Made by a program: the position numbers and the translations under genes
Notes under the pieces: generated by a model
Seen by the model: only the letters and a program-made list of their open reading frames with translations
What the model was told of the DNA's origin: nothing
Databases searched by the model: none
Part shown: positions 34,850 to 44,565 of the stretch, in pieces
Position numbering within the stretch: position 1 is the stretch's first letter
Layout of the letters: every line of letters starts with the position of its first letter
Assembly (NCBI GenBank): GCA_030653985.1
Contig: JAURYJ010000091.1
Location: forward strand, 1 to 45,975
Reading direction: 5' to 3'
DNA from: Methylobacter sp.
GTDB lineage: Bacteria > Pseudomonadota > Gammaproteobacteria > Methylococcales > Methylomonadaceae
DNA length: 45,975 nt

Positions 34850-36682
34850 ATGCTATTAAATGAAAATCAACAGCTGAACTGGCTTCATGATTTATACCGC
34901 TTAGGTCAATCCGACCTGCAATATAATACGCATGAAGTATTTGAGCGTATTTTGCGGCATATTGTGACCGGTTTTACCGCCGATACCGGTTCATTAGCCT
35001 TGTATGATACCGATGATCCTAACCGACTAAGTCTTGTTGCCAGTATTGGTTTACCGGCTGAATATATAGGGAGCGTGATCAACCAGGGCAGTTGCATTAT
35101 CAGTTGGGTGGTAACCAATAAAAAGCCGATGCTGCTTACTGGCGATATTGCGGACGACCCCTGTTTTTTTCAGCCTATCCACCGGGAGCGTCGGCGTATT
35201 CCCGCATCGGCAATTTGTTGGCCGTTACAAGTGGATAACAAAGTTATCGGCGCATTAAGTATCAACAGTCTGAATCCCGAGATGTCCTATACCGAAAAGG
35301 ACATGGAATCTGGATGTGTGCTGGTTAGTATGATTACCCTAGTCATTGAAAACGCCAGACTGCATAATGAAAAACAGCAGCTCATAGCCGAATATACCGC
35401 GCTAAACCAGCGGCTACAGACAACTCGCAACCGTCTGGAGCAATCAAAAAAACGCCTTAATGACACCCTGAATTCACTGGACAGTGTTATCTGGTCAGTC
35501 ACATCGAACACTTTTGAGCCTTTTTATCTTAATCAGGCGGCTGAAGATGTCTATGGTTATCCACTGGCTAATTTTTTTAACGAACCAAGCTTATGGCTGG
35601 ATATTATTCACCCCGATGACCGTGAACACGTAAAAAGCTGCTTGAAGCAATTAAAAAACCATTCGGTAAAAAAAATAACCTATCGTATTTTTAACGTAAA
35701 TAAAGAATTACGCTGGATGTCTACACATATGCGTTACATCTGTGATATTGAGGATATTTCTGCCCATATTGATGGCATTACTGTTGATATTACTTCCTAT
35801 AAAAATACCGAAGATTTATTAACACAGCAGAATAAAGCAATACAGACCAGCTCGAACAGGCTACAGGAGACGCAACAACAGCTAGTCCAATCAGAAAAGA
35901 TGGTCTCTGTCGGTCGATTGGCTGCCGGCGTCGCACATGAAATCAATAATCCCCTAGGCTATATCAACTCTAATCTGACCTCCTTAAAACATTATATTGA
36001 TGATTTTCTGGCATTGATCGCGATGTACGAACAAACAGAAACAACAAATACCAATACCGAACAACTTGCACAGATTGAAGCCTTTAAACAAAAAATAGAT
36101 CTGGAGTTTATGAGGACGGATGTTCTCGATTTGTTGGATGAATCTAATGAGGGCGCAACACGAGTGAAAAAAATCATTCAAGATCTTAAAGACTTTTCTC
36201 ATTTGGGTGGTGATGATGACTGGGAATGGATTGATTTGCATTTAGGACTTGAAAGTACGCTCAATATCGTTAACAGTGAAATCAAATACAAAATAAGCGT
36301 TGTTAAAGAATTTGGCGACCTGCCCGAAGTAAAATGCTTGCCACACCAACTTAACCAGGTCTTCATGAATTTACTGGTCAATGCGGCACACGCGATTGAA
36401 AATGAGGGCATTATCACCTTACGCACAGGCACAGACCATGATGACGCCTGGGTGGAAATCAGCGATACCGGCAAAGGCATAGCGCCTGAACATCTGAGTA
36501 AGGTTTTTGATCCATTTTTTACCACCAAGCCCGTCGGTAAAGGTACCGGCTTAGGACTTTCGGTTTCTTACTCTATTATCCAAAAACATCACGGAGAAAT
36601 TCAACTGACCAGCCAATTGGGCGAGGGAACCTGCTTTCGGATTGTCTTACCTATTAACGGCGCGGTAATTGAACATGCTTAA
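34850..36682 (+). CDS. GAF-PAS histidine kinase (NtrB-like core)
   Basis: 610 residues without TM segments, so cytoplasmic. GAF about 20-175, coiled coil, PAS about 205-330 (TPFYLNQAAEDVYGYP-like segment), coiled coil, HisKA with LAAGVAHEINNPLGYINSN, and a full ATPase region (NLLVNAAHAIENEG, VEISDTGKGIAPEH, GKGTGLGLSVSYSII). The H-E-I-N-N-P box is typical of NtrB-type kinases. Signal unknown. The partner is likely one of the receivers in the same operon. Stop codon overlaps the next gene by 8 bp (ATG at 36675). Confidence 0.92.
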   Translation: MLLNENQQLNWLHDLYRLGQSDLQYNTHEVFERILRHIVTGFTADTGSLALYDTDDPNRLSLVASIGLPAEYIGSVINQGSCIISWVVTNKKPMLLTGDIADDPCFFQPIHRERRRIPASAICWPLQVDNKVIGALSINSLNPEMSYTEKDMESGCVLVSMITLVIENARLHNEKQQLIAEYTALNQRLQTTRNRLEQSKKRLNDTLNSLDSVIWSVTSNTFEPFYLNQAAEDVYGYPLANFFNEPSLWLDIIHPDDREHVKSCLKQLKNHSVKKITYRIFNVNKELRWMSTHMRYICDIEDISAHIDGITVDITSYKNTEDLLTQQNKAIQTSSNRLQETQQQLVQSEKMVSVGRLAAGVAHEINNPLGYINSNLTSLKHYIDDFLALIAMYEQTETTNTNTEQLAQIEAFKQKIDLEFMRTDVLDLLDESNEGATRVKKIIQDLKDFSHLGGDDDWEWIDLHLGLESTLNIVNSEIKYKISVVKEFGDLPEVKCLPHQLNQVFMNLLVNAAHAIENEGIITLRTGTDHDDAWVEISDTGKGIAPEHLSKVFDPFFTTKPVGKGTGLGLSVSYSIIQKHHGEIQLTSQLGEGTCFRIVLPINGAVIEHA

Positions 36683-38087
36683 AACCACAGTGATACCGAC
36701 CGAGCCAACTAAAACGACTCACGACAAAGTTGCAGCCATATTGTTTGTCGATGATGAAGATAATGTGCTCAAAGCCTTGCGCCGCTTATTTCACCATGAA
36801 CACTATGTCACCTACTTTGCCTCAAGTGGCGCAGAAGGTCTGGCGGTGTTGCAACAAAATCCTGTTGACCTGATTATTTCCGATATGCGGATGCCGGAAA
36901 TGAACGGTGCGGAATTTTTAGCTCAAGTGGTCAAACAATGGCCAGAGACCATCCGTATTTTACTGACCGGTAATGCCGATTTGGAATCGACGATTGCTGC
37001 CATCAACCAGGGGCGGATATATAATTATTGTAATAAACCCTGGAATGATGAAGCGCTTAAAGTGCTGGTTCACGATGCGTTGGCACAAAAACGACTGCTT
37101 GAGAAGCAAGGACGCTTATCGACTTTTATTTCTCAGCGAAATAAAACCTTAAAAGCACTCAATCAACAACTGGAAGAAAAAGTCGATCACAGTAGCCAAA
37201 GCCTCAAAAACTCTATACAAAACCTTGATCTGGCCAATAAGAGCCTAACAAAACAATACAACAACTTTATCAGGATATTTTCCCGTAATATCGAAATGCG
37301 CCCCGGCATTAAAAACGGACAGTCAAAATATATCGTCGAAAAAGCCTTGCTGCTCACTCAACAACTGGGCTTGAGTACAGAAGACAGAAAAAATATTATT
37401 TATGCGGGATTGCTGTTACAAATTGGCAAAATCAGTTTGCCGGATAACTTGCTGGCAGAGCCTTTTGACGCAATGAGTGCCGTTAACAAAAAACGCTATT
37501 GTCAACATGCGGTAGAAGGCGAAGCCTTATTAAATGAATTTTCGCAGTTAAAAACTGCCGCCCTGTTAATCCGGCATCAATATGAACGCTATAACGGCTT
37601 AGGCTATCCCGATGCACTGAGTAGACAAAAAATCCCACTAGGCTCGCGTATTCTTACCGTTATCAGTGACTATGTCGCCTATCTTGACGGGTCAATGACC
37701 GGTGAAGTGATGCCTGTCAAAGACGCTATCAATAAATTAATGCTACGCAAAGGCAGCTATTATGATCCTGATATTATTGACGCTTTCATTAAACTCGTCA
37801 AAGAAGAGCCCACTGTTGAAGTGATAGCTCCTGCTGCCAGCGTGATCACAAAATCATGGAAAAACAGCCGGATAGCCAATAACTTGAAAACCAATACCGA
37901 GACTCACTCCATTATTGAAATTTCTTGTTCGCAACTAAAACCCGGCATGGACATCGAATATGTCTATTTTGACAATAAGCCTTATATTAGAAATGCCATC
38001 GCCAATCAAGACATGATTGACAACATCAGCTCACTCATAGAACGATCCGACAAACATCCCATTATTAAGATTCGCCTGCCCTCTTGA
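36675..38087 (+). CDS. Receiver plus degenerate HD-GYP domain protein
   Basis: About 470 residues from ATG 36675; a TTG at 36669 is a weaker choice. The receiver is RpfG-like (LFVDDEDNV, LIISDMRMPEMNG, NKPWNDEALKV). A coiled coil (155-200) leads to an HD-GYP-like domain: the HD dyad expected in HDIGK is replaced by LLQIGKISLP, while GYP survives in YNGLGYPDALSRQKIPLGSRI and a His remains in QHAVEGE. Loss of the metal-binding HD pair argues against c-di-GMP phosphodiesterase activity; it may be a non-catalytic sensor or effector. Its last codons are the left boundary of a 405-bp duplication. Confidence 0.85.
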   Translation: MLKTTVIPTEPTKTTHDKVAAILFVDDEDNVLKALRRLFHHEHYVTYFASSGAEGLAVLQQNPVDLIISDMRMPEMNGAEFLAQVVKQWPETIRILLTGNADLESTIAAINQGRIYNYCNKPWNDEALKVLVHDALAQKRLLEKQGRLSTFISQRNKTLKALNQQLEEKVDHSSQSLKNSIQNLDLANKSLTKQYNNFIRIFSRNIEMRPGIKNGQSKYIVEKALLLTQQLGLSTEDRKNIIYAGLLLQIGKISLPDNLLAEPFDAMSAVNKKRYCQHAVEGEALLNEFSQLKTAALLIRHQYERYNGLGYPDALSRQKIPLGSRILTVISDYVAYLDGSMTGEVMPVKDAINKLMLRKGSYYDPDIIDAFIKLVKEEPTVEVIAPAASVITKSWKNSRIANNLKTNTETHSIIEISCSQLKPGMDIEYVYFDNKPYIRNAIANQDMIDNISSLIERSDKHPIIKIRLPS

Positions 38088-38830
38088 TAATCGGCTCCGC
38101 AGCGAAAAGCCATGGGCACCGTATGTAGGAGCGGGCCATGCCCGCGATGCAGAGCTGCAAACGCTGCAATCACCGCCAAATGTCGTGGGCATGGCCCCCT
38201 CCTACAGTCTATTATGCTTTCTGGTTCCCACGCGCGAGCATAGAATGAGCCATACATTATCCCGTTATGCTGACTTATGCATCAGTGGCCATAGGATGTG
38301 CTGAACAACGTGAAGCGCATCCCATTCGCAAGTGATCCGCTTCGTGCCTCAGCACATCCTATGGCTCTTTCCGGCATCCCATTCGCAAGTGATGCGCTTC
38401 GTGCCTCAGCACATCCTATGGCTCTTTCCGGCATCCCATTCGCAAGTGATGCGCTTCGTGCCTCAGCACATCCTATGGCTCTGCCCTCTTGATAATCGGC
38501 TCCGCAGCGAAAAGCCATAGGCACCGTATGTAGGAGCGGGCCATGCCCGCGATGAAGAGCTGCAAACGCTGCAAACGCTGCAATCACCGCCAAATGTCGT
38601 GGGCATGGCCACCTCCTACAGTCTATTATGCTACGGGCGAGCATAGAATGAGCCATACATTATCCCGTTATGCTGACTTATGCATCAGTGGCCATAGGAT
38701 GTGCTGAACAACGTGAAGCGCATCCCATTCGCAAGTGATGCGCTTCGTGCCTCAGCACATCCTATGGCTCTTTCCGGCATCCCATTCGCAAGTGATGCGC
38801 TTCGTGCCTCAGCACATCCTATGGCTCTTT
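38076..38830. repeat. Tandem duplication with inner 57-bp repeats
   Basis: Unit 1 (38076-38480, 405 bp) and unit 2 (38481-about 38830) both begin CTGCCCTCTTGATAATCGG and are nearly collinear. Unit 1 starts inside the last codons of the HD-GYP-like gene (TGA at 38085-38087), and unit 2 repeats those codons out of gene context. Both contain an IR of the TAGGAGCGGGCCATGCCC type. A 57-bp subunit (GCATCCCATTCGCAAGTGATG...) repeats at 38317, 38374 and 38431 in unit 1 and 38720 and 38777 in unit 2. The subunit is partly inverted to an upstream GCCATAGGATGTGCTGA. No gene is credible here. Confidence 0.85.
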
Positions 38831-38865
38831 AACTTGTGTAGATAGCTATGACCTGAAGAAAGGGG
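38830..38865. repeat. Left inverted-repeat end, with stop codon of the EAL gene
   Basis: TAACTTGTGTAGATAGCTA (38830-38848) continues as TGACCTGAAGAAAGGGG into the last coding bases of the EAL gene. The reverse complement of 44551-44585 matches this for about 35 bp with two or three changes. The EAL stop codon (TAG on the minus strand) is thus supplied by the repeat. Confidence 0.65.
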
Positions 38866-41284
38866 TTTTACGGACAAACTGATAAAATTCATTTGCCGGC
38901 ATCGGTTTGGCAATTAAATAGCCTTGGGCAATGTCGCAGCCCATCTTAGCTAAGGCAGAATACTGCTCAGCCGTTTCGACGCCTTCAGCAACAACTTCAT
39001 GAGAAAAGGTTTTCGCTAAAGCAATAATGCTAACAACCATCGCATGAGAAGCATCATCGTCTAACATATCCCGGACAAAAGATTGATCAATCTTGATGGT
39101 GTCGACGGGTAATTTACATAAATACGCTAACGAGGAATAACCCGTGCCAAAATCATCTAACGCAAAACTCAGACCTAATAGGTGACCGGCTTCAATGATT
39201 TTAATCGCCGTATCAAGATCTTCCAAGGCAGCCGTTTCCAAAATTTCTATCTGTATTACGCCGTGCGGTAATTCAGGATATTTGGCCAATTGTTGCTGAA
39301 AATGCATCATAAAATCTGGGGCTTGCAAGTGACTGGCGGAAATATTGATAGACAAATCAAGTTCCAGCCCTTGCTTATACCATTGACCCTGTTGCGCCAG
39401 GGCGGCTGCAATAACCCATTCACTCAAGATAATGTCCAAATCGGTTTGATGAATCTGTGGCAGAAAATACCCAGGGGACAGCAGCCCCCGTTCAGGATGT
39501 CGCCAACGAATTAAGGCTTCTGCACCGATAACGGCATGGTTATCCATATTGATTTTAGGTTGATAAAACAGCTCAAATTCGCCATTTTGGATAGCTTGTC
39601 CAATATATTGCAGCTCTTCGTTGATGCTGCGAACGCGCTGATCGGCTTCCACATCAAAGAATTGATAGCCATTTTTTCCTGACATTTTTGCCGTACACAT
39701 GGCTTGGTAAGCTTGCCGTAACAGCATATTCAGATCATTGTTATCGTGTGGATACAAAACCACCCCAACGCTGGAGGTCACACGGTAAATATCATTATCC
39801 ATACGAATATCTTGCGCAATCGATTGGAGTATTTTTTCCAGCCATAGCGTACAGTCCTGAATAGTGTTCATGCCTCGTAACAAGATAACAAACTCGTCAC
39901 GACCGACACGGGCAATCGTGTCCATTTCACCCAGCACCTGACTCATGCGTTGTATGCATTTAATCAATACGGCATCACGTGCCGTATCGTTAATCAACGT
40001 GAAGCCATCGAGATCGAAATAACAGATTGCCAGCAAACTTTGCCCACTATCGCTGTCTGCAAGCGCCTGCTTGAGCTGCTCGTCGAGTAATAGACGATTA
40101 GGCAGACCGGTCAACCTATCGTAATGGACACTTTGTTCCAAATCTTGTTGATGCTTTTTAAGTAGCGTTATACCGCTAAAGATACCCAAATAATGTTCAG
40201 GCTTGCCTTGTTCATCGTTGATCAAGGTCACCGATAGCCATTCGGGTAATATATCACCATTTTTTTTGTGATTAACAACTTCCCCCTGCCATTGACCGAT
40301 GCTGTTAAGAGACTCCCATAGGTTGGCATCAAATCCCTGATTGTGGGCACCAAAGTTGTGCAAGCCCATCTTATTATCCAAAACCTCTTGTCGTGAATAA
40401 CCGGTGACTTTTTTAAATCCAGGATTAACGTCCACTATCTTGCCTTGCAAATCAGCAATCACGATACCTTCCACGGAACTGTCAAAGACTTTTGACAGTA
40501 AGCGCAATCGAGTCTGCGCCTGTTTACTTTCGGTGATGTCGACACCCAAACTTAACACCCCCATGACGTTGCCATTGGTGTCATAAAATGGCGATAATCT
40601 GACCTCCAACCAATGTTGAGCGCCTTTGATACCGACCATATGGACTTGCAGTTGTTGATTTTTACCGGTCAGAGCCGCTTGATTAGCAAGGATGTAGCTG
40701 TCGCGATCCGATTCATCAATGAATAACAAGGGATTTTGTTGGTTCGCCTGGTCTAAGCTCTGACATTGTTGCAGGGTCAGACTGACTTTATTGAGCAATA
40801 GCCATTGATTATCTCGCGACAACACCGAAACTGCCAAGGGTGCATTGTCCATCATGCTCGACAGGAAACCGAGGTTTTGACTGATGCGTTTCCGAGATCG
40901 ACCCAGCTCAATATGCGTTTTTATCCGTAATTGGGTGATCAAGCGGTTAATAGGCTTGGTGATATAATCCACCGCCCCCAAGTCCAAGCCGATGCTTTCT
41001 GATTGAGGTCCAGCGGCTGTAACAAAGATCACCGGTATATCTTTAGTCTCTGGATTGGCTTTAAACTGCTTGCACACTTCAAAACCATCCAAACTGGGCA
41101 TCATAATATCCAGTAATATCAAGTCAGGCTTGGGATTGTACAGAGCAATCTCCAGCGCGGTTGCACCATTTGTAGCCACTTTTACTTGGTAGTCGCGAGT
41201 TAATAGTGCCGCCAGTATCTCGATATTAATGGGCTCGTCATCAACGATAAGCACGACAGGCTTACCTGTATCTAAAAAAATCAT
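38846..41284 (-). CDS. REC-PAS-PAS-GGDEF-EAL protein
   Basis: 812 residues. Receiver 5-120 (Asp59, LILLDIMMPSLDG), PAS regions about 140-255 and 265-380, GGDEF about 385-545, EAL about 555-805. The GGDEF motif is GRDEF (461-465) and the FxxINDTxGHxxGD segment is shortened to INDTARDAVLI, so cyclase activity is unlikely. The EAL site looks complete (EALIRWRHP at 589-597, ALDDFGTGYSSL, KIDQSF, AEGVET, AQGYLIAKPM), so c-di-GMP hydrolysis is expected. The start is fixed by GGAGGA 7 nt upstream, which overlaps the end of the kinase gene (Gly-Gly-stop). The two are coupled and probably signal together. Its final TPFFRS and stop lie in an inverted-repeat end. Confidence 0.92.
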   Translation of the reverse strand: MIFLDTGKPVVLIVDDEPINIEILAALLTRDYQVKVATNGATALEIALYNPKPDLILLDIMMPSLDGFEVCKQFKANPETKDIPVIFVTAAGPQSESIGLDLGAVDYITKPINRLITQLRIKTHIELGRSRKRISQNLGFLSSMMDNAPLAVSVLSRDNQWLLLNKVSLTLQQCQSLDQANQQNPLLFIDESDRDSYILANQAALTGKNQQLQVHMVGIKGAQHWLEVRLSPFYDTNGNVMGVLSLGVDITESKQAQTRLRLLSKVFDSSVEGIVIADLQGKIVDVNPGFKKVTGYSRQEVLDNKMGLHNFGAHNQGFDANLWESLNSIGQWQGEVVNHKKNGDILPEWLSVTLINDEQGKPEHYLGIFSGITLLKKHQQDLEQSVHYDRLTGLPNRLLLDEQLKQALADSDSGQSLLAICYFDLDGFTLINDTARDAVLIKCIQRMSQVLGEMDTIARVGRDEFVILLRGMNTIQDCTLWLEKILQSIAQDIRMDNDIYRVTSSVGVVLYPHDNNDLNMLLRQAYQAMCTAKMSGKNGYQFFDVEADQRVRSINEELQYIGQAIQNGEFELFYQPKINMDNHAVIGAEALIRWRHPERGLLSPGYFLPQIHQTDLDIILSEWVIAAALAQQGQWYKQGLELDLSINISASHLQAPDFMMHFQQQLAKYPELPHGVIQIEILETAALEDLDTAIKIIEAGHLLGLSFALDDFGTGYSSLAYLCKLPVDTIKIDQSFVRDMLDDDASHAMVVSIIALAKTFSHEVVAEGVETAEQYSALAKMGCDIAQGYLIAKPMPANEFYQFVRKTPFFRS

Positions 41285-41289
41285 ATTGT

Positions 41290-44200
41290 TTATCCTCCTA
41301 CGGAATTGATCATATTTGCCAAAACGCGCCTGGCTTCTGGATAATCGTAATGTCTCAAACTGTTCAACAAGGCTGAATATTCGCGGACTTGGTTTTCGCC
41401 GAGTGCTAAATCTATTTTGTCCAGCAATTCACTACCGATATAAGCATTTTCAGACAAGAGCACATCCAGCTCATGCAAAAACGGGGTAACGTTTTTGTTG
41501 AATACAGTAGCGCTGACTGATGGACTATCCATATGACGGTTGTCCAAAAAATCAGAGATGGTTTTCATGCTCTCAGCAAAAGTGGCCTTCCATCTATCCC
41601 AAGTTTCATCCTCAAAACGGCTATTTTTAAGTTGTTGCTCCAACTCTTCCGAAATGTCATAAAGCATCATTGCACCAATATTGCCCGAAACCCCTTTTAT
41701 TGTGTGCAATGTCGTCTGCGCTTCATACCATTCGCCTTGGGTAAGATGGGTAAATAATTGATCAACTATGGGTGAGAAATCTTCTTTGAACATCGCAAGA
41801 ATATGACATAACTGTGCGTTATCCTCCCCCAGTAAGGCAAGGATTTCGTGCAGATTAAAACCGGGCAATTGAAGACTATCCGTGGATTCTTTGGCTACGT
41901 GGGTTGTCAATGTAGAGGTCCTTACGTGTTTCGGTTTAGTTGCTTGGATCGCCTTAAGCAACCGTGAGGGCAACACCGGTTTGTTCAGCAAGGCTTTGGG
42001 TCTGAGGTTTACATTCACCTGTGGTTGCAAAGATTCCTGATAATGACCTTTAATCAAAAGAATAATATCCGGCATGACTTGAAGCCCCGTATTATCTAAA
42101 GCTTCAGCGATAACGAAGCCATCGGCTTGCCACAACTCACCCTTCAGTAACAACAAATCGAAAGGCCGCGAGTATTCCGAAGCCTGTCGAATTTCAATCA
42201 TTGCTTGTGATAGTGATGAGGCCCGATTAACCTGGCATTTCCATTCTTGCAAGTAATGCTGCAACACTTCGCAAGACGTCTGGTTATCATCAATCAGCAA
42301 GACCCGCAGCCCCAACTCTAGTCCTGTATTTAACACCGGTTCGACGTTGGCTTCAGCTTTTAGTCCTAGGGTGAATTGAAAAGTACTCCCCTTCCCTAAT
42401 TGGCTCGACACACTGATGACACCACCCATCAGGCTAACCAACTGCTGACAAATCGCTAGACCTAATCCGGTTCCACCGAATTTACGCGAAAGCAAATCAT
42501 CCACTTGAATAAATTCCTGGAAGATAAACTTAGCATCTTCTGTGGCAATACCTATGCCGGTATCACGCACTAAAAATCGCACAGCGCGTTGGTTCTGTTG
42601 AACGACAACGTCAACTGCTATCTCAATTTCACCCTGCTCGGTAAATTTGATCGCATTGCCGATCAGCTTAATCAAAACTTGCCGAATACGTTGCACATCC
42701 CCCCAAATAAAACGAGGAACGGCAGGGGCAATCGTTATCAACAGCTCCATGTGTTTATTTTCAATCGAATGAACAAACAAATCGGCAAGACCTTGCATTA
42801 GTTCTTCGATTGAAAAATCATGGTTTTTCAATTCGATTTTTCCAGCTTCGCTATTGGAGAAATCAAGAATGTCATTAACAATCAGCAACAAGGATTGTGA
42901 GGACTGTTGGATTTTGGTTAGGTAACGTTTTTGTTTCTTATCAATAGCGCTGTCTTGGGCTAACTCGGTCAATCCGGTAATAGCATTCAGCGGTGTGCGT
43001 AATTCATGGCTCATGTTGGCTAAAAAAGCACCTTTAGCATAGTTAGCCTGTTCCGCCTGCTCTTTCGCATCAACTAACTGTTGTTCAGCATGTTGCAATT
43101 GGTCTGCTGTCTGCAACATTTGTTCGACCGTCAGTGTAAACTCATTGACCCTATAGACCGGAGTATCCGGTTTAAAATTGCCTTCGCCAATCTGAATAGC
43201 CATATTCTGTATCCCTCTTAGTGGATCAGAAATCTCATGGCTTAAGCGCCTGGCCCGCTGATATAAAAAACCAAAAAAAAGCAGATAGAAAAAACACAAA
43301 CCGCCAATTAAATACCAGCCAATCGTAGTCAATCGTTCCGACAATGCTGTTGCCGGTTTGAAAATCTCATTTTGGGGCGCAAATACCACTAAACGCCAGC
43401 CGGTGCTGGGCAGCGTTACACTGGAAACCAGATAAGGTTCAGTAAAATCAACAATATCCGAACCTGAGTGAGCATTCGCTAAGGCCTTTTGTAATTGACT
43501 CATATCAGAGCGACGATAGATATTAAAATCATCCGGTTTAAACGTTTGCTGACGGATGGCTTGATCGTAATGATGATCCGTCAATTCATGCAAACCAAAC
43601 AATTTTTCTGCACGTTCAGGAATGGCCAATAACATACCGTCTTTGTTAATCAATACAGCAAACCCCTGCCATGGAATCGGCAAAGACAGCACTTGTTTAA
43701 TAATCACGTCGAGCGTGATGTCGAGACCGACAACGCCCTCTAAAAAGTCACCGTTATAAACCGGCGAAATAGAGGAGACCATCCAGCCATGACCAGCGGG
43801 GTCCAAATAGGCATCTATCCAACGCGTTTTACGTTCCGGATTGTGTTTAGCATCGGCTTCGTAATAAAAGCCATAAGACGAAATATCGATCTTTGGCAGA
43901 TACTGGCTCAATACATCAACATAGGGAAAAATTCTATTCAGTGAATCGTAACTATTAAAATAAGCCTGAACCGTCAGCGGATTGATGTCGATAATACGCC
44001 GCAAAGTGGAATCAAGGCGTTCGGTTCTGGCTATTTTTTGTTTTGCTGCTTGATCAATTTTAACAAAGCCACTAAAAAATACGGCAGCTCCACCATCATT
44101 AGCTCGGGTATAAAGCATGCCATCATCGGTCATCGCATAGCGATTTGAGGTCTCGGTTTTATGATCAACGGGCTGCTTAAGCGCATCTTGGGTTTCTTGT

Positions 44201-44478
44201 CTGAATAATTCAGTCAATTGCGTGACCCCGGCCAATTGGTGTTCAATCGCCTCAGCCTGATTTTCTACCAATCTCGATAATTCGTTGCTTGCTAAACCCT
44301 GCACGGTAGCAATATTTTCAGTTCGAGACCATTCATGGGAAACCATATAGATGACTAGTAGCGCCAGCTCAACAAATAACAACGGCGTCAGCGCAGTACG
44401 TACAAAAGCGCCCCACACCCACTGATGCAAAAATATATTCCGCGCTGACTTTATTGCAAAAAAGTGCTTTCCAAACAT
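41290..44478 (-). CDS. Cache-type hybrid histidine kinase with pseudo-receiver and HPT
   Basis: 1062 residues. N-terminal TM about 28-48, periplasmic dCache-type domain 50-375, TM 385-405, HAMP to 460, HisKA His491 (NMSHELRTPLN), ATPase about 590-710, receiver-like 722-845, HPT about 880-985, and a small C-terminal module 1001-1055. In the receiver the phospho-acceptor Asp is Lys779 (DLLLLKGELWQADGF), so it cannot be phosphorylated normally. The HPT His925 (LHTIKGVSGNIGA) is intact and could pass phosphate on, perhaps to the receiver of the downstream EAL gene. Adjacent to that gene by 5 bp. Confidence 0.92.
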   Translation of the reverse strand: MFGKHFFAIKSARNIFLHQWVWGAFVRTALTPLLFVELALLVIYMVSHEWSRTENIATVQGLASNELSRLVENQAEAIEHQLAGVTQLTELFRQETQDALKQPVDHKTETSNRYAMTDDGMLYTRANDGGAAVFFSGFVKIDQAAKQKIARTERLDSTLRRIIDINPLTVQAYFNSYDSLNRIFPYVDVLSQYLPKIDISSYGFYYEADAKHNPERKTRWIDAYLDPAGHGWMVSSISPVYNGDFLEGVVGLDITLDVIIKQVLSLPIPWQGFAVLINKDGMLLAIPERAEKLFGLHELTDHHYDQAIRQQTFKPDDFNIYRRSDMSQLQKALANAHSGSDIVDFTEPYLVSSVTLPSTGWRLVVFAPQNEIFKPATALSERLTTIGWYLIGGLCFFYLLFFGFLYQRARRLSHEISDPLRGIQNMAIQIGEGNFKPDTPVYRVNEFTLTVEQMLQTADQLQHAEQQLVDAKEQAEQANYAKGAFLANMSHELRTPLNAITGLTELAQDSAIDKKQKRYLTKIQQSSQSLLLIVNDILDFSNSEAGKIELKNHDFSIEELMQGLADLFVHSIENKHMELLITIAPAVPRFIWGDVQRIRQVLIKLIGNAIKFTEQGEIEIAVDVVVQQNQRAVRFLVRDTGIGIATEDAKFIFQEFIQVDDLLSRKFGGTGLGLAICQQLVSLMGGVISVSSQLGKGSTFQFTLGLKAEANVEPVLNTGLELGLRVLLIDDNQTSCEVLQHYLQEWKCQVNRASSLSQAMIEIRQASEYSRPFDLLLLKGELWQADGFVIAEALDNTGLQVMPDIILLIKGHYQESLQPQVNVNLRPKALLNKPVLPSRLLKAIQATKPKHVRTSTLTTHVAKESTDSLQLPGFNLHEILALLGEDNAQLCHILAMFKEDFSPIVDQLFTHLTQGEWYEAQTTLHTIKGVSGNIGAMMLYDISEELEQQLKNSRFEDETWDRWKATFAESMKTISDFLDNRHMDSPSVSATVFNKNVTPFLHELDVLLSENAYIGSELLDKIDLALGENQVREYSALLNSLRHYDYPEARRVLANMINSVGG

Positions 44479-44540
44479 GGCACGACCAAAATTTTAGCGA
44501 AAAAATAAATAACTGATGTTACACGCTGTCGATTGCCGCC

Positions 44541-44565
44541 TTGACATCCTCCCCTTTCTTCAGGC
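44541..44565 (-). mobile_element. IS200/IS605-type end remnant
   Basis: The minus strand reads CCTGAAGAAAGGGGAGGATG then TCAA, close to the GGGGAGGATGTCAA right end I associate with IS200/IS605 or IS1341-type (TnpB) elements. No transposase is present. It overlaps the inverted repeat at 44551-44585. Identification is by memory of the end sequence only. Confidence 0.4.

Noticed and set aside
36669..36674. TTG start for the REC/HD-GYP gene
   Set aside because: An ATG six bases on gives the same protein less two residues and is the more usual start.
38282..38656. 124-residue frame with RAIGCAEARSASLANGMPE repeats
   Set aside because: It is a by-product of the 57-bp repeats. The same is true of the plus-strand frames at 38298-38520. 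No ribosome binding site and no motif.
38076..38830. CRISPR array
   Set aside because: The repeats are 57 bp and directly adjoining with no spacers, and no cas genes are near.
44541..44565. Complete IS200/IS605 element
   Set aside because: No TnpA or TnpB frame is present. Only an end-like sequence can be seen.
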